From contig CAWICB010000005.1 of the NCBI GenBank assembly GCA_963834515.1, forward strand, positions 453,167-517,166: DNA of 64,000 nucleotides, read 5' to 3'. This stretch comes from RYN-230 sp963834515. GTDB lineage: Bacteria > Actinomycetota > Actinomycetes > Streptosporangiales > Streptosporangiaceae. The position numbers and the translations under genes are program-made. Shown one piece after another: positions 16,994 to 27,959 of the stretch. The notes beneath the pieces are model-generated. The model searched no databases. It was not told the origin of the DNA and saw only the letters and a program-made list of their open reading frames with translations. The first letter of the stretch is position 1. Each line of letters begins with the position of its first letter.

Positions 16994-18647
16994 CTACGAG
17001 GCCCGCAGCCGTTCGTAGGCCAGCCGGATGGCCATCGCGCCCTCCCCGACGGCCGTGGCGACCCGCTTGGCGGAACCGCTGCGCACGTCGCCGACCGCGA
17101 ACACGCTGGGCTGGCTGGTCTCCAGCAGCGAGCGGCGCCAGTCGGCGGCTGCCGCGGCCCCGTTCCCCAGGGCCACGTCCGGCCCGGTCCGGACGAAGCC
17201 GTGCTCGTCCAGGTCAACCAGCCCGGCCAGCCAGCCGGTGCTGGGGGTCATGCCGATGAACACGAACAGGGCCCGGACCCCCAGGATCTGCCGCTGTCCG
17301 GTCCGGTTGTCCTCGACCGCGACCGCCTCCAGCGCCCGGTCGCCGAGCAGTTCCCGTACCTCGGCGCCGAGCAGGACGCGCGCGTTCGGGATCCGCCCGA
17401 TCTGGTCGATCAGGTACCGCGACATGTACTGGCGCAGATCGGTCTCCCGGACGATCAGCGTGACCCGCGCGGCGTGCCGGGACAGGAAGACCGCCGCCTG
17501 CCCGGCCGAATTGCCGCCGCCGATGATGGCCACCGGATCGCCGCGGCACATCAGCGCCTCGGCCTGGGAGGCGGCGTAGTAGATGCTCATCTGCTCGAAG
17601 TAGTCCGCCCGCGGGACGGGCAGCCGCCGGTACCTCGCCCCGGTGGCGATGACCACCGACGTGGCCCTGATCGCGCTCCCGTCGGCCAGCCGTACCTGGT
17701 ACCGGGTGCCGTCCCGGCCGATGGCCGTGGCCTCGGCGGGCACGGCGAAGTCGGCGCCGAACTTCCGGGCCTGGATCAGCGCCCGCTCGGCCAGCTCGGC
17801 GCCGGAGATGCCGGCCGGGAAGCCGAGGTAGTTCTCGATCCGGGACGACGTCCCGGCCTGGCCCCCGGTGGCTGTCCCGTCCAGCACCACCGTGCGCAGG
17901 CCTTCCGAGGCCCCGTACACGGCCGCGGACAGGCCGGCCGCCGGAGCCGACAACCAGCAGGTCGCAGCCGCCGTCCGGGGTGACCGGCGCGGGCAGCCCG
18001 ATAGCGGCGGCCAGCTCGGCAGTGGCCGGGTTGCGCAGCAGCCGGGGGCCCACGATCACGATCGGCGTCTCCTCCGGCGCTACGCCGAACTGGCTGAGCA
18101 GCGCCTCGGCGGACGGATCGGTTTCCAGGTCCAGCCAGCGGTAGGGCAGCCGGTTGCGGGCCGCGAAGTCGCGCAGCCGCCTGGAGTCCGGCGAGTACCT
18201 GGAGCCGACGATCCGCAATCCCGCGCCCAGGCCGATCAGAATCGAGCGGCGGATGAGATAGGCGCGCAGGACCAGCTCGCCGAACACCGGGTCGCACGCC
18301 ACCAGGTCCCGGAGCTGGTCCACCGGCACCACGAGCACCTCGCCCGGCGCGGCCAGCACCGCCGTGTAGTAGGACGCCTCCCCGGTGAGCAGGCTGAGCT
18401 CGCCGAGGAAACGGCCCCGGCCGTGCACGCCGATGACCCGCTCCTGCGGGGTGCCGCGCCCGTCCACGACCGCCACCAGCCCGGCCAGCACCACGAAGAA
18501 GTCGCAGTTCCGGTCGCCCTCGGCGAACAGGACCTGGCCCGGCTCCGCGCGACGGCGCTGGCCTAGGGCGGCCAGCGCATCGATCTGGGCGTCGGACAGC
18601 CGGGGATAGGCACCCTGCAGGTCCGGCGTCTCGGTGACCTCAGACAT
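16994..18647 (-). CDS. CRP-domain/thioredoxin-reductase-like flavoprotein, one frameshift
   Basis: About 550 residues once one frameshift near 17947 is repaired. N-terminal cyclic-nucleotide-binding-like domain (FLGELSLLTGEASYYTAVLA); a short thioredoxin-fold-like segment (WLDLETDPSAEALLSQFGVA); then a class II pyridine-nucleotide:disulfide oxidoreductase with FAD loop GLSAAVYGASEGL, NADPH loop AIIGGGNSAGQAA and C-terminal FAVGDVRSG. The shift falls inside the first FAD motif, where about two bases of a CCGG run are missing. The usual redox CxxC is absent (only EALMCRGD), and the CRP-type phosphate-binding Arg after GEL is not present. The ATG overlaps the UBP stop by 8 nt. Confidence 0.82.
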
Positions 18648-18903
18648 ATGTTTCGTTGACATAGCACCAGCGCCAGTTCTCACCCGGTTCGAACGACGCG
18701 ACGATCGGGTGCCCGACCGCGAACGCGTGGCCGCGCGCGTGCCGGAGCGGCGAGGAATCGCAGCAGCCAACGTGCCCGCAGGTCAGGCAGAGCCGCAGGT
18801 GCACCCAGGCCGAGCCGAGCCGCAGGCACTCCTCGCAGCCCTCCGGGGTCCGCGGCGACACCAGGCGGACCAGGGCCAGGTGCGGATCCGCTAGCACGGT
18901 CAT
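18640..18903 (-). CDS. UBP-type zinc finger protein
   Basis: 87 residues, a single ZnF-UBP domain: CEECLRLGSAWVHLRLCLTC, then GHVGCCDSSPLRHARGHAFA and VGHPIVASFEPGENWRWCYV. The Cys/His spacing matches the zinc-binding set. In eukaryotes the fold binds the ubiquitin C terminus; bacterial stand-alone versions are common in actinomycetes and their partner is unknown. First gene of an operon with the reductase (8-nt overlap) and DUF1931, downstream of motif copy B. Confidence 0.88.
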   Translation of the reverse strand: MTVLADPHLALVRLVSPRTPEGCEECLRLGSAWVHLRLCLTCGHVGCCDSSPLRHARGHAFAVGHPIVASFEPGENWRWCYVNETYV

Positions 18904-18959
18904 GGGTGTCTCCCGTCTCTGCGAGCTATGCCCCAGGCTGGCTTGGGCTGGCGGCCGGG

Positions 18960-19031
18960 TACATCAGCAGGACGGCTAGTCCGGCACGGGCGTTAAGCAA
19001 AGAAAGCGGCAGGCTAGCCGAACAGGTCATG
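18960..19031. promoter_or_regulatory. Paired 20-bp motif, copy B
   Basis: TACATCAGCAGGACGGCTAG at 18960-18979 faces GCTAGCCGAACAGGTCATG at about 19013-19031. Same consensus ends (TACATCA and CGGCTAG) as copies A and C but a longer spacer. Lies 57 bp upstream of the UBP start. Confidence 0.55.
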
Positions 19032-19061
19032 CCGCCGGCTCGTCCCAGGGTCGGGCTGCGG

Positions 19062-19715
19062 TCACGGTTCGACGGTCAGGTGGCTTTCCACGGTGGCCAC
19101 CCCGGGAGCGGCGGCGGCCGCGGCCCGGGCGGCACCGGCTTCGTACAGCGAGTGGACGTGCCCGTACAGCTTGGCGGTGTGGTCGGTGACTTCGACCCGG
19201 ATGTGCCGGGCGTCCACCTCGGCCGCGCGCTTGAAGGCCTCCTCGATCGTGGCCTGGACGGCGTCCGGGCTGACCGGCGAGGTGACGGTGATGTTGTTCA
19301 GGACGCCGGTCACACCGCGGACGTGCTGGACCATCCGCTCCACCTCGCGGCGTTGGTATTCATGCTCTACCTCGCCGTCCAGGGTGACCCAGCCGTTCTC
19401 TACCCGGGCGTGCACCTTGCCCTCCGGGATCTGCACGTTCCATTCCAGGATGTGCGCGATGGCCCGGGCGATGTCGGAGTCGTCCCGGGGCGTCCCGGCC
19501 AGGATTACCGTCAGCTCGTTGGCTACCGCCCGGACCCCGTGGACCCGTTCCGCGGCCCGGGCCGCGGCCAGTTTCTCGGCGTAGCTTGACACCTTCCCGG
19601 TCAGCGTGACCGCTCCGTCGGCCACCGCCACGCCAATCGCGTCCGGGTCGGTGAGCTGCGGGTCCCAGCGCAGCTCCTCGGTGACGTCATCGCGGATCTC
19701 GGCGTCGTTCTTCAT
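19062..19715 (-). CDS. Triple BON-domain protein
   Basis: 217 residues with three BON domains at about 5-70, 76-145 and 150-217, each with the pattern GAVTLTGKV, GWVTLDGEV or HTAKLYGHV plus AxxVxGVxxVxN/E. BON domains bind phospholipid or other hydrophobic ligands and occur in osmotic/stress proteins such as OsmY. No signal peptide, so cytosolic here. The ATG at 19715 fits the first domain. Divergent from dnaK across 181 bp that contain motif copy C. Confidence 0.88.
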   Translation of the reverse strand: MKNDAEIRDDVTEELRWDPQLTDPDAIGVAVADGAVTLTGKVSSYAEKLAAARAAERVHGVRAVANELTVILAGTPRDDSDIARAIAHILEWNVQIPEGKVHARVENGWVTLDGEVEHEYQRREVERMVQHVRGVTGVLNNITVTSPVSPDAVQATIEEAFKRAAEVDARHIRVEVTDHTAKLYGHVHSLYEAGAARAAAAAAPGVATVESHLTVEP

Positions 19716-19780
19716 CAGTTCACCCCGTCCTGAAACTGCGCTTCGCGTCGTTTCCCAGGCTGCTGGCACCGGGGCACGGT

Positions 19781-19841
19781 TACATCACCCGTTCGGCTAG
19801 CCCGGCGGGGCGGGCCCTGGACTAACTGTCTTGACGATGTA
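19781..19841. promoter_or_regulatory. Paired 20-bp motif, copy C, between BON gene and dnaK
   Basis: TACATCACCCGTTCGGCTAG at 19781-19800 is identical to copy A. A weaker facing half, CTAACTGTCTTGACGATGTA, lies at 19822-19841. Read outward, the halves point toward the BON gene and dnaK, as expected for divergent control. No CIRCE or HspR (HAIR-type) operator was seen here. Confidence 0.55.
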
Positions 19842-19896
19842 TCCGGTCCCGTGCGGCGGCCAGGGTGGGCACAGATCCTCATCCGGGAGGTAAACC

Positions 19897-21771
<1,875 letters not shown>

Positions 21772-21779
21772 GCTGGCCG

Positions 21780-22313
21780 ATGACCGATAGGGATGGAAAC
21801 GGGGAAGCCCGGGTCGAGCCGGACGCCGCTCCGGCAACTGCGGCGGAGGACGGCCCGGCCGACGACACCGCGATCCCGGACCTGCTGGACCGCATCGCTG
21901 AGCTGGAGGACCTCCGGCTGCGCGCGCTGGCTGACCTGGATAACCTGCGCAAGCGCTGCGCCAGCCAGGTCAGCCAGGCCAGGCAGGAGACCAGGGCTGC
22001 GGTGGCCCGGGAATGGCTGCCGGTCATCGACAACCTGGACCGCGCGCTGGCCCACGCCCAGGCGGATCCGGACGCCGTCATCGAGGGTGTGCGGCAGGTC
22101 CGGGAGCAGGCCATCGGCGTGCTGGCCCGGCTCGGCTACCCGCGCCGTGACGATCTCGGCGCGATGTTCGATCCGGCCCGGCACGACGCGGTGGCCACCC
22201 GGTCCGACTCCACCGCCCGGGACGGCTCGGTGGTGGAGGTCATCCAGCCCGGGTACGGCGAACGGGACCACCAGCTGCGGCCTGCGCAGGTGGTGGTGGC
22301 CAGGTCGGGCTGA
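21780..22313 (+). CDS. grpE: Nucleotide exchange factor GrpE
   Basis: 177 residues. Acidic, disordered first 35 residues, then the long dimerisation helix (RALADLDNLRKRCASQVSQA) and the beta domain ending GSVVEVIQPGYGERD and LRPAQVVVA. Accelerates ADP release from DnaK. ATG at 21780; an in-frame GTG at 21768 overlaps the dnaK stop and is also possible. Its stop shares bases with the dnaJ start (TGATG). Confidence 0.93.
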   Translation: MTDRDGNGEARVEPDAAPATAAEDGPADDTAIPDLLDRIAELEDLRLRALADLDNLRKRCASQVSQARQETRAAVAREWLPVIDNLDRALAHAQADPDAVIEGVRQVREQAIGVLARLGYPRRDDLGAMFDPARHDAVATRSDSTARDGSVVEVIQPGYGERDHQLRPAQVVVARSG

Positions 22314-23280
22314 TGGCTGACGGCCAGGACTTCTACCAGATCCTGGGCGTGCCGAGGAACGCCAGCCAGGACGAGATCCAGCGCGCCTACCGCAAGCTGG
22401 CCCGCCAGTACCACCCGGACGTCAACCATGACCCGGGCGCCGAGGACCGGTTCAAGGACGTCTCGGAGGCCTACAACGTGCTGTCCGATCCGCAGACCCG
22501 GCGCCGCTACGACGCGTTCGGCGCGGACTTCCGCCAGGTTCCCGAGGACGTGGACCCGGAGACCTGGCGGCGCAGCCGGGCACGGGCCAGCGCGGGGGCC
22601 GGTGCCCGCGGGGCGGCTGGGCCGGCCCGGCCCGGGCGGGCCGGGGGACCGGTGGGTTCAGTTTCGGTCGCGGCGACATTGACATCGAGGATCTGCTCGG
22701 CGGGTTCTTCGGCGGCCGGGCAGACCGCGGCTGGGGCCCGATCCGCGGTGCCGACCAAGAGACCGAACTCGGGGTCACGGTCGAGGAGGCGTACCACGGC
22801 ACCCGCCGGTCGATCACTCTGTCCGGAGACGGGGCCCGCGCGACCCTGGACGTGAACGTGCCGCCCGGCGTGACCGACGGGCAGCGGATCCGGCTGGCCG
22901 GCCAGGGCGGCCGCGGCACCGACGGATCGGCCAACGGCGACCTGTACCTCATCGTGCGCATCGCGCCGCATCCCAGGTACCGGCTCGACGGTCGTGACCT
23001 CTACGTCGACCTGCTGCTCGCACCGTGGGAAGCCGCCCTGGGCACGTCGGTAGCCGTGGACACCCCGGGCGGCGAAGCCAAGGTGAAAGTCCCGTCCGGT
23101 ACCTCGACCGGGCGGCGGCTCCGGCTCCGCGGCCGCGGCCTGCCCAATCCCCGGGGCAAGCCCGGTGACCTGTTCGGCGAGGCCAAGATCATGGTGCCCG
23201 CTCGCCCTTCCCGGACTGAGCGGCGGCTGTTCGAGCAGCTCGCGGCCGAGTCTGACTTCGACCCGAGGCGGCAGCCATGA
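22313..23280 (+). CDS. DnaJ/CbpA-type co-chaperone, frameshifted
   Basis: J domain at residues 5-70 with the HPD motif (YRKLARQYHPDVNHD), then a G-rich linker and two C-terminal substrate domains without the zinc-finger repeats, the CbpA (type II) layout. Between the G-rich linker and GGFSFGRGDIDIEDLLGGFF the frame changes near 22640-22655 in a G/C run; the C-terminal part (VTVEEAYHGTRRSITLSGDG to the stop at 23280) is open in the new frame. As read, the first frame stops at 22855. A 1-nt error here is more likely than real loss, because the operon is otherwise intact. The stop overlaps the cbpM start (ATGA). Confidence 0.85.
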
Positions 23281-23579
23281 GCCACGCCATGGTGCGGGTC
23301 CCGGCGTCCCGGCTCAGCCTGGACGAGTTCGCCGCCCTGGCTGGCCTGCATCCGGATCTGATCCGCCAGCTGGTCGCCCTCGGCATCGTCGAGGCCAGCT
23401 ACGGCCCCGCGGGCGAGCTGCGGTTCTCCCGTAGCCAGCTGGCCGTGGTGGCCCGGATGCAGCGACTCCGCGCGGGCTTTGGGCTCAACTACGCCGCCGT
23501 CGCGCTGGTAACCGATCTGCTCGACCGGATCGCGGTACTCGAAGCAGCCCTGCAGGGCTCCCGATGGCCAGGACGGTAA
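23277..23579 (+). CDS. CbpM/MerR-like chaperone modulator
   Basis: 100 residues: a MerR-like winged helix (SLDEFAALAGLHPDLIRQLV), a strand pair, and a C-terminal helix ending LVTDLLDRIAVLEAAL. This is the CbpM family, which binds the J domain of CbpA-type DnaJ and modulates it. Its position directly after the CbpA-type dnaJ (4-nt overlap) supports that role. A DNA-binding function (HspR-like) is the alternative. Confidence 0.8.
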   Translation: MSHAMVRVPASRLSLDEFAALAGLHPDLIRQLVALGIVEASYGPAGELRFSRSQLAVVARMQRLRAGFGLNYAAVALVTDLLDRIAVLEAALQGSRWPGR

Positions 23580-23582
23580 CCA

Positions 23583-26198
23583 ATGGACCCGAATCACCTG
23601 ACCCAGAAGTCGCAGGAAGCCCTACACGACGCGCAGACCAAGGCCCTCCGCTTCGGCCATACCGAGGTGGACGGCGAGCACCTGCTCCTCGCGCTGCTCG
23701 ACCAGGGCGAGGGCATCGCTCCCCGGCTGCTCAGCCAGGCCGGCGCGGACCCGGACCGGCTGCGCCAGGCGCTGGAAGCGGAGCTGGCCCGGCGGCCCCG
23801 GGTCACCGGCCCGGGAGCCAGCCCGGGGCAGATCATGGTCACTCAGCGGCTGTCCCGGCTGCTCGATGCGGCCGAACAGGAGGCCGGCCGGCTCAAGGAC
23901 GAATACGTCTCGGTCGAGCACCTGCTGCTGGCCCTGCTGGCCGAGGGCCCGGCCACCCCGGCCGGCCGCCTGCTCCAGCAGGAGGGCGTGACCAGGGACG
24001 GGTTCCTGGAGGCACTGACCAAGATCCGCGGCAACCAGCGGGTCACCTCGGCCATGCCCGAAGTCGCCTACGAGGCCCTGGCCAAGTACGGCACCGACCT
24101 GGTGGCCGCTGCGGCCAGTGGCCGGCTCGACCCGGTCATCGGCCGGGACGCCGAGATCAGGCGGGTCATCCAGATCCTGTCCCGGAAGACCAAGAACAAC
24201 CCGGTGCTGATCGGCGACCCCGGTGTCGGCAAGACCGCCATCGTGGAAGGCCTGGCCCAGCGCATCACCCGGGGCGACGTCCCGGAGGGGCTACGCGACC
24301 GGACGATCTTCGCCCTGGACATGAGCGCCCTGGTGGCCGGCGCGAAATACCGTGGCGAGTTCGAGGAGCGGCTGCAGGCTGTACTGAGCGAGGTGCGCGC
24401 CGCGGAGGGCCGCATCCTGCTGTTCGTGGACGAACTGCACAATGTGGTCGGTGCCGGGGCGGCCGAGGGTGCCATGGACGCGGGCAACATGCTCAAGCCG
24501 ATGCTGGCCCGCGGCGAGCTGCACATGATCGGTGCCACCACGCTGGACGAGTACCGCAAGCGGATCGAGAAAGACGCCGCCCTGGAGCGCCGGTTCCAGC
24601 CAGTCATGGTGGACGAGCCATCCGAGGAGGACGCCATCTCCATCCTGCGCGGCCTGCGCGAGCGGCTCGAGGTGTTCCACGGCGTGAAGATCGCGGACAG
24701 CGCGCTGGTCGCCGCGGTCACCCTCAGCCACCGGTACATCCCGGACCGGTTCCTGCCGGACAAGGCCATCGACCTGGTCGATGAGGCCTGCGCGATGATC
24801 CGGACCGAGATCGACTCCATGCCCGCCGAGCTGGACGAGCTGACCCGGCGGGTGATGCGGCTGGAGATCGAGGAGGCCGCGCTGGCCAAGGAGAGCGACC
24901 CGGCCAGCCAGGCACGGCTGGATGACCTGCGCCGGGAACTGGCCGATCTGCGTGCGCAGGCCGACGCGCTGCGAGCGCAGTGGGAGGCCGAGCGGCAGAC
25001 GCTGCGCCGGATCCAGGCGCTACGAGAGGACATCGAACAGGTCCGCCAGCGGGCCGAGCTGGCCGAGCGCAACTATGACCTGAGCACCGCCGCCGAGCTG
25101 CGTATGGGCAAGCTGCCCGACCTGGAGCGGCGGCTGCACGCCGAGGAGGAGCAGCTGGCCTCCCGGCAGGGCGGTACCCGGCTACTGCGCGAGGTGGTCA
25201 CCGAGGACGAGATAGCGGCCATCGTGTCCCGGTGGACCGGCATCCCCGTCAGCCGCCTGCAGGAGGGCGAGCGGGAGAAGCTGCTCCGGCTGGACCAGAT
25301 CCTGCACGAGCGGGTGGTGGGCCAGGACGAGGCCGTGCAGCTGGTCGCCGACGCGATCATCCGGGCACGGTCCGGCATCAAGGATCCGCGCCGGCCGATC
25401 GGGTCGTTCATCTTCCTCGGCCCCACCGGCGTGGGCAAGACCGAGCTGGCCAAGTCGCTGGCCGCGGCCTTGTTCGACACCGAGGAGAACATGGTCCGCA
25501 TCGACATGAGCGAGTACCAGGAACGGCACACCGTCAGCCGCCTGGTCGGCGCGCCGCCGGGCTACGTCGGCTACGAGGAGGGCGGCCAGCTGACCGAGGC
25601 GGTGCGCCGCAAGCCGTACTCGGTGGTGCTGTTCGACGAGGTGGAGAAGGCCCACTCCGATGTGTTCAACACGCTGCTCCAGGTGCTGGACGACGGGCGG
25701 CTGACCGATGCGCAGGGCCGCACGGTCGACTTCCGTAACACAGTCATCATCATGACCTCCAACATCGGCTCGCAGTACCTGGTCCAGGACGCGGTGGCGG
25801 GCGGCGAGATCAAGCCCGACGTGCGGGAACTGGTGCTGGGCGAGATGCGCGGCCACTTCCGGCCCGAGTTCCTCAACCGGCTGGACGACATCGTGCTGTT
25901 CAAGCCGCTCACCGAGACTGAGATCGAGCGCATCGTGGACCTCATGCTCGATGACGTGCGGGCCAGGCTGGCCGGCCGGCAGATGATGCTCGAAGTCAGC
26001 GAGGACGCGCGGCGGTTCATCGCCGAGCAGGGCTTCGATCCCGTGTACGGGGCACGGCCGCTGCGCCGGTTCATCGCCCGTGAGGTGGAGACCCGGATCG
26101 GCCGTGCGCTACTGGCGGGCGACATCCGGGACGGCGCGGTGATCCGGGTCGATTACGACGGCGGTGCGCTGACCGTCGGTTATGAGAACCCGCCGTGA
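23583..26198 (+). CDS. clpB: ATP-dependent disaggregase ClpB
   Basis: 871 residues: N-domain with two Clp repeats (about 1-145), AAA1 with Walker A GDPGVGKT and Walker B ILLFVDELHN, the coiled-coil middle domain (about 410-520), and AAA2 with Walker A GPTGVGKT and Walker B VVLFDEVEKA. Full length for ClpB. It works with DnaK to pull polypeptides from aggregates; its presence in one operon with dnaK-grpE-dnaJ makes a complete disaggregation unit. Starts 3 nt after cbpM; its stop overlaps the trx start (GTGA). Confidence 0.97.
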   Translation: MDPNHLTQKSQEALHDAQTKALRFGHTEVDGEHLLLALLDQGEGIAPRLLSQAGADPDRLRQALEAELARRPRVTGPGASPGQIMVTQRLSRLLDAAEQEAGRLKDEYVSVEHLLLALLAEGPATPAGRLLQQEGVTRDGFLEALTKIRGNQRVTSAMPEVAYEALAKYGTDLVAAAASGRLDPVIGRDAEIRRVIQILSRKTKNNPVLIGDPGVGKTAIVEGLAQRITRGDVPEGLRDRTIFALDMSALVAGAKYRGEFEERLQAVLSEVRAAEGRILLFVDELHNVVGAGAAEGAMDAGNMLKPMLARGELHMIGATTLDEYRKRIEKDAALERRFQPVMVDEPSEEDAISILRGLRERLEVFHGVKIADSALVAAVTLSHRYIPDRFLPDKAIDLVDEACAMIRTEIDSMPAELDELTRRVMRLEIEEAALAKESDPASQARLDDLRRELADLRAQADALRAQWEAERQTLRRIQALREDIEQVRQRAELAERNYDLSTAAELRMGKLPDLERRLHAEEEQLASRQGGTRLLREVVTEDEIAAIVSRWTGIPVSRLQEGEREKLLRLDQILHERVVGQDEAVQLVADAIIRARSGIKDPRRPIGSFIFLGPTGVGKTELAKSLAAALFDTEENMVRIDMSEYQERHTVSRLVGAPPGYVGYEEGGQLTEAVRRKPYSVVLFDEVEKAHSDVFNTLLQVLDDGRLTDAQGRTVDFRNTVIIMTSNIGSQYLVQDAVAGGEIKPDVRELVLGEMRGHFRPEFLNRLDDIVLFKPLTETEIERIVDLMLDDVRARLAGRQMMLEVSEDARRFIAEQGFDPVYGARPLRRFIAREVETRIGRALLAGDIRDGAVIRVDYDGGALTVGYENPP

Positions 26199-26647
26199 CC
26201 GAGAAAACTCATCCGGTCACCGCGACTCAGCTGGTCACCTGCCCGCATTGCGGGCGGCGGAACCGGGTCCCGGCCGCAGCCGGGGATATACCGCGCTGCG
26301 GCCACTGCCACCGTCCGCTGCCCTGGATCGTGGACGCCGATGACGACTCGTTCGCGGAGATCGCGGAGGCCGCATCGCTGCCTGTCGTCGTCAACATGTG
26401 GGCGCCATGGTGCGGCCCGTGCCGGATGGTGAGCCCCGCCCTCGCCCAGGTCGCCACCGAACTGGCTGGACGGGTGAAGCTGGTCAAGGTCAACGTGGAC
26501 GGGTCACCCCGGCTGCAGCAGCGCTTCTCTGTACAGGCCATCCCGACTCTGCTGGTGCTGAAGCACGGCCAGGTGATGGCTCAGCAGGCCGGTGCCCTGC
26601 CGCTGGCCAGCCTGCGGGCGTGGGTGGAGCAGGAGATCCGGGAATGA
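26195..26647 (+). CDS. Thioredoxin with N-terminal zinc ribbon (TrxC-like)
   Basis: 150 residues: a zinc ribbon with Cys16, Cys19, Cys35 and Cys38, then a thioredoxin fold with active site WCGPC (Cys73/Cys76) and the cis-Pro loop AIPTLL. This is the thioredoxin-2/TrxC type, a zinc- and oxidation-responsive cytosolic disulfide reductase. Last gene of the chaperone operon (GTG overlapping the clpB stop), coupling disaggregation with thiol repair. Confidence 0.92.
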   Translation: MTEKTHPVTATQLVTCPHCGRRNRVPAAAGDIPRCGHCHRPLPWIVDADDDSFAEIAEAASLPVVVNMWAPWCGPCRMVSPALAQVATELAGRVKLVKVNVDGSPRLQQRFSVQAIPTLLVLKHGQVMAQQAGALPLASLRAWVEQEIRE

Positions 26648-26708
26648 CCGGCACGAAAGTGCTCCTGTCCCGGTGGCAGTTTGGCATCACGATCACTACC
26701 ATTTCGTG

Positions 26709-27052
26709 TTCGTCCCGCTGACGGTCTCCACGCTGGTGCTGCGCGGGGTGGACGACCAGCCGCGGGCGCTGCGCGAACTGCGCCGGGTGCTCCGGCCGGG
26801 CGTCCGGTTCCTGTTTCTCGAGCACCTGCGCTCCGATGACCCGCGGCCGGCCCGGCTGCAGGACCGGTTCAACTGGCCAACCGGCTCGTCGTCTGCTGGG
26901 ACTGCAACCGCCCCACCCTGGACTCCATCCAGGAAGCCAGTTTCACCATCACCCACCTGGAGCACATGACGCTGCCCAAAGCCCCGAAGTTCGTCGGCCC
27001 GGCCATCATGGGCGGCGCGACCACTCCCGCGTGCCGTCCCCGGCGGCGCTAG
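26709..27052 (+). pseudogene. SAM-dependent methyltransferase C-terminal remnant, frameshifted
   Basis: The sequence from VSTLVLRGVDDQPRALRELR through RPGVRFLFLEHLRSDDPRPA is motif II/III of a class I methyltransferase; near 26870 the frame changes and continues CNRPTLDSIQEASFTITHLE and LPKAPKFVGPAIMG to the stop. The N-terminal SAM-binding GxGxG part is absent: only about 60 bp separate it from trx. Dead 3' fragment, unrelated to the chaperone operon. Confidence 0.75.
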
Positions 27053-27959
27053 GCCGCGCGGCGGGCCCGGGCGGCGTCACGGCGGTGGAACGCCAGAGTA
27101 CGGACGTCCTGTCGCCAGCTGGGGACGATGGCGGCCAGTGTCAGGTAGCCGCCAATGGCGACGGCCACCCAGGTGGCGAGTGCGGCAAGCAAGGCCGCGC
27201 CGAGCGGGATCCGGGCCTTACTGGCCGCCGCGACCCCCGCGAAGCCGATGAGCGCGATGGCACCGGGCACCGCGCCCTCCACTTCGGTCACGGCCGGCCC
27301 ACGGCCCTCATGCCGCTCGGTGATGGCCAGCGTGGCCGGCAGCACGGCTGGCGCGGCCAGCATCACCCCACCGGCCGCCTTCCCGGCCAGCACGCCGATC
27401 AGCCCGGCCACCACGAAGATGGTGGCGCCGAAGGCGAAACGAACGACGAGAGCAGGCAGCGGGATCTCGCGTAGTGCCCGACATCGACGGCGAACAGTCG
27501 GCCGGGCGCGACGCCGGTGCTGCGGCTGGTATCCGCCTGCCGCCTGGCCCGGCTGCCCGGCTGTCGCCCGGCCTGGCCGCCCACTGGCAGGCCGGACGGG
27601 GATCGGGCACTTGCCGCGCCTGCCACCGGAAGCGCGATGGCGCCGCCGACCGTGAGCCCGACGGTCCAGAGCACGGCCGAACCCCAGACAGTGCCCCAGC
27701 GGCGTACGGCCGGTATCGCGGCCGTGCACGCCACCGCTAGGGCGACCGCGCCGGCGATCATCCCGGTGGCGGAGACCCGGGCCGAGGCTTCCCCCTCAGC
27801 CAAGGCGATCACGAGCAGATTACCCAGCGCAACCGCGGGAGAGGCGCCGAAGATGCCTGCGAACCGCTTGGGCTGCAGCAGCTCGCCGAGCACTGCGAAC
27901 AGGGCGACGAAGAGACCCCCGTTGATCGCCTTGACGCAGATGAGCAGTGCAGCGGACAT
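27049..27959 (-). pseudogene. DUF3147-like membrane protein, two halves in different frames
   Basis: The upstream half (ALLICVKAINGGLFVALFAV, then GASPAVALGNLLVIALAEGE) and the downstream half (LPALVVRFAFGATIFVVAGL, AAPAVLPATLAI) both look like DUF3147, each with about four membrane helices. They sit in different frames; the downstream half has no evident start codon. It could be one frameshifted two-domain gene or two adjacent genes where the second has lost its start. The join is near 27480. Function of the family is unknown. Confidence 0.6.

Noticed and set aside
19716..19896. CIRCE or HspR (CTTGAGT-N7-ACTCAAG) operator upstream of dnaK
   Set aside because: Neither consensus is present; only the 20-bp motif pair was found.
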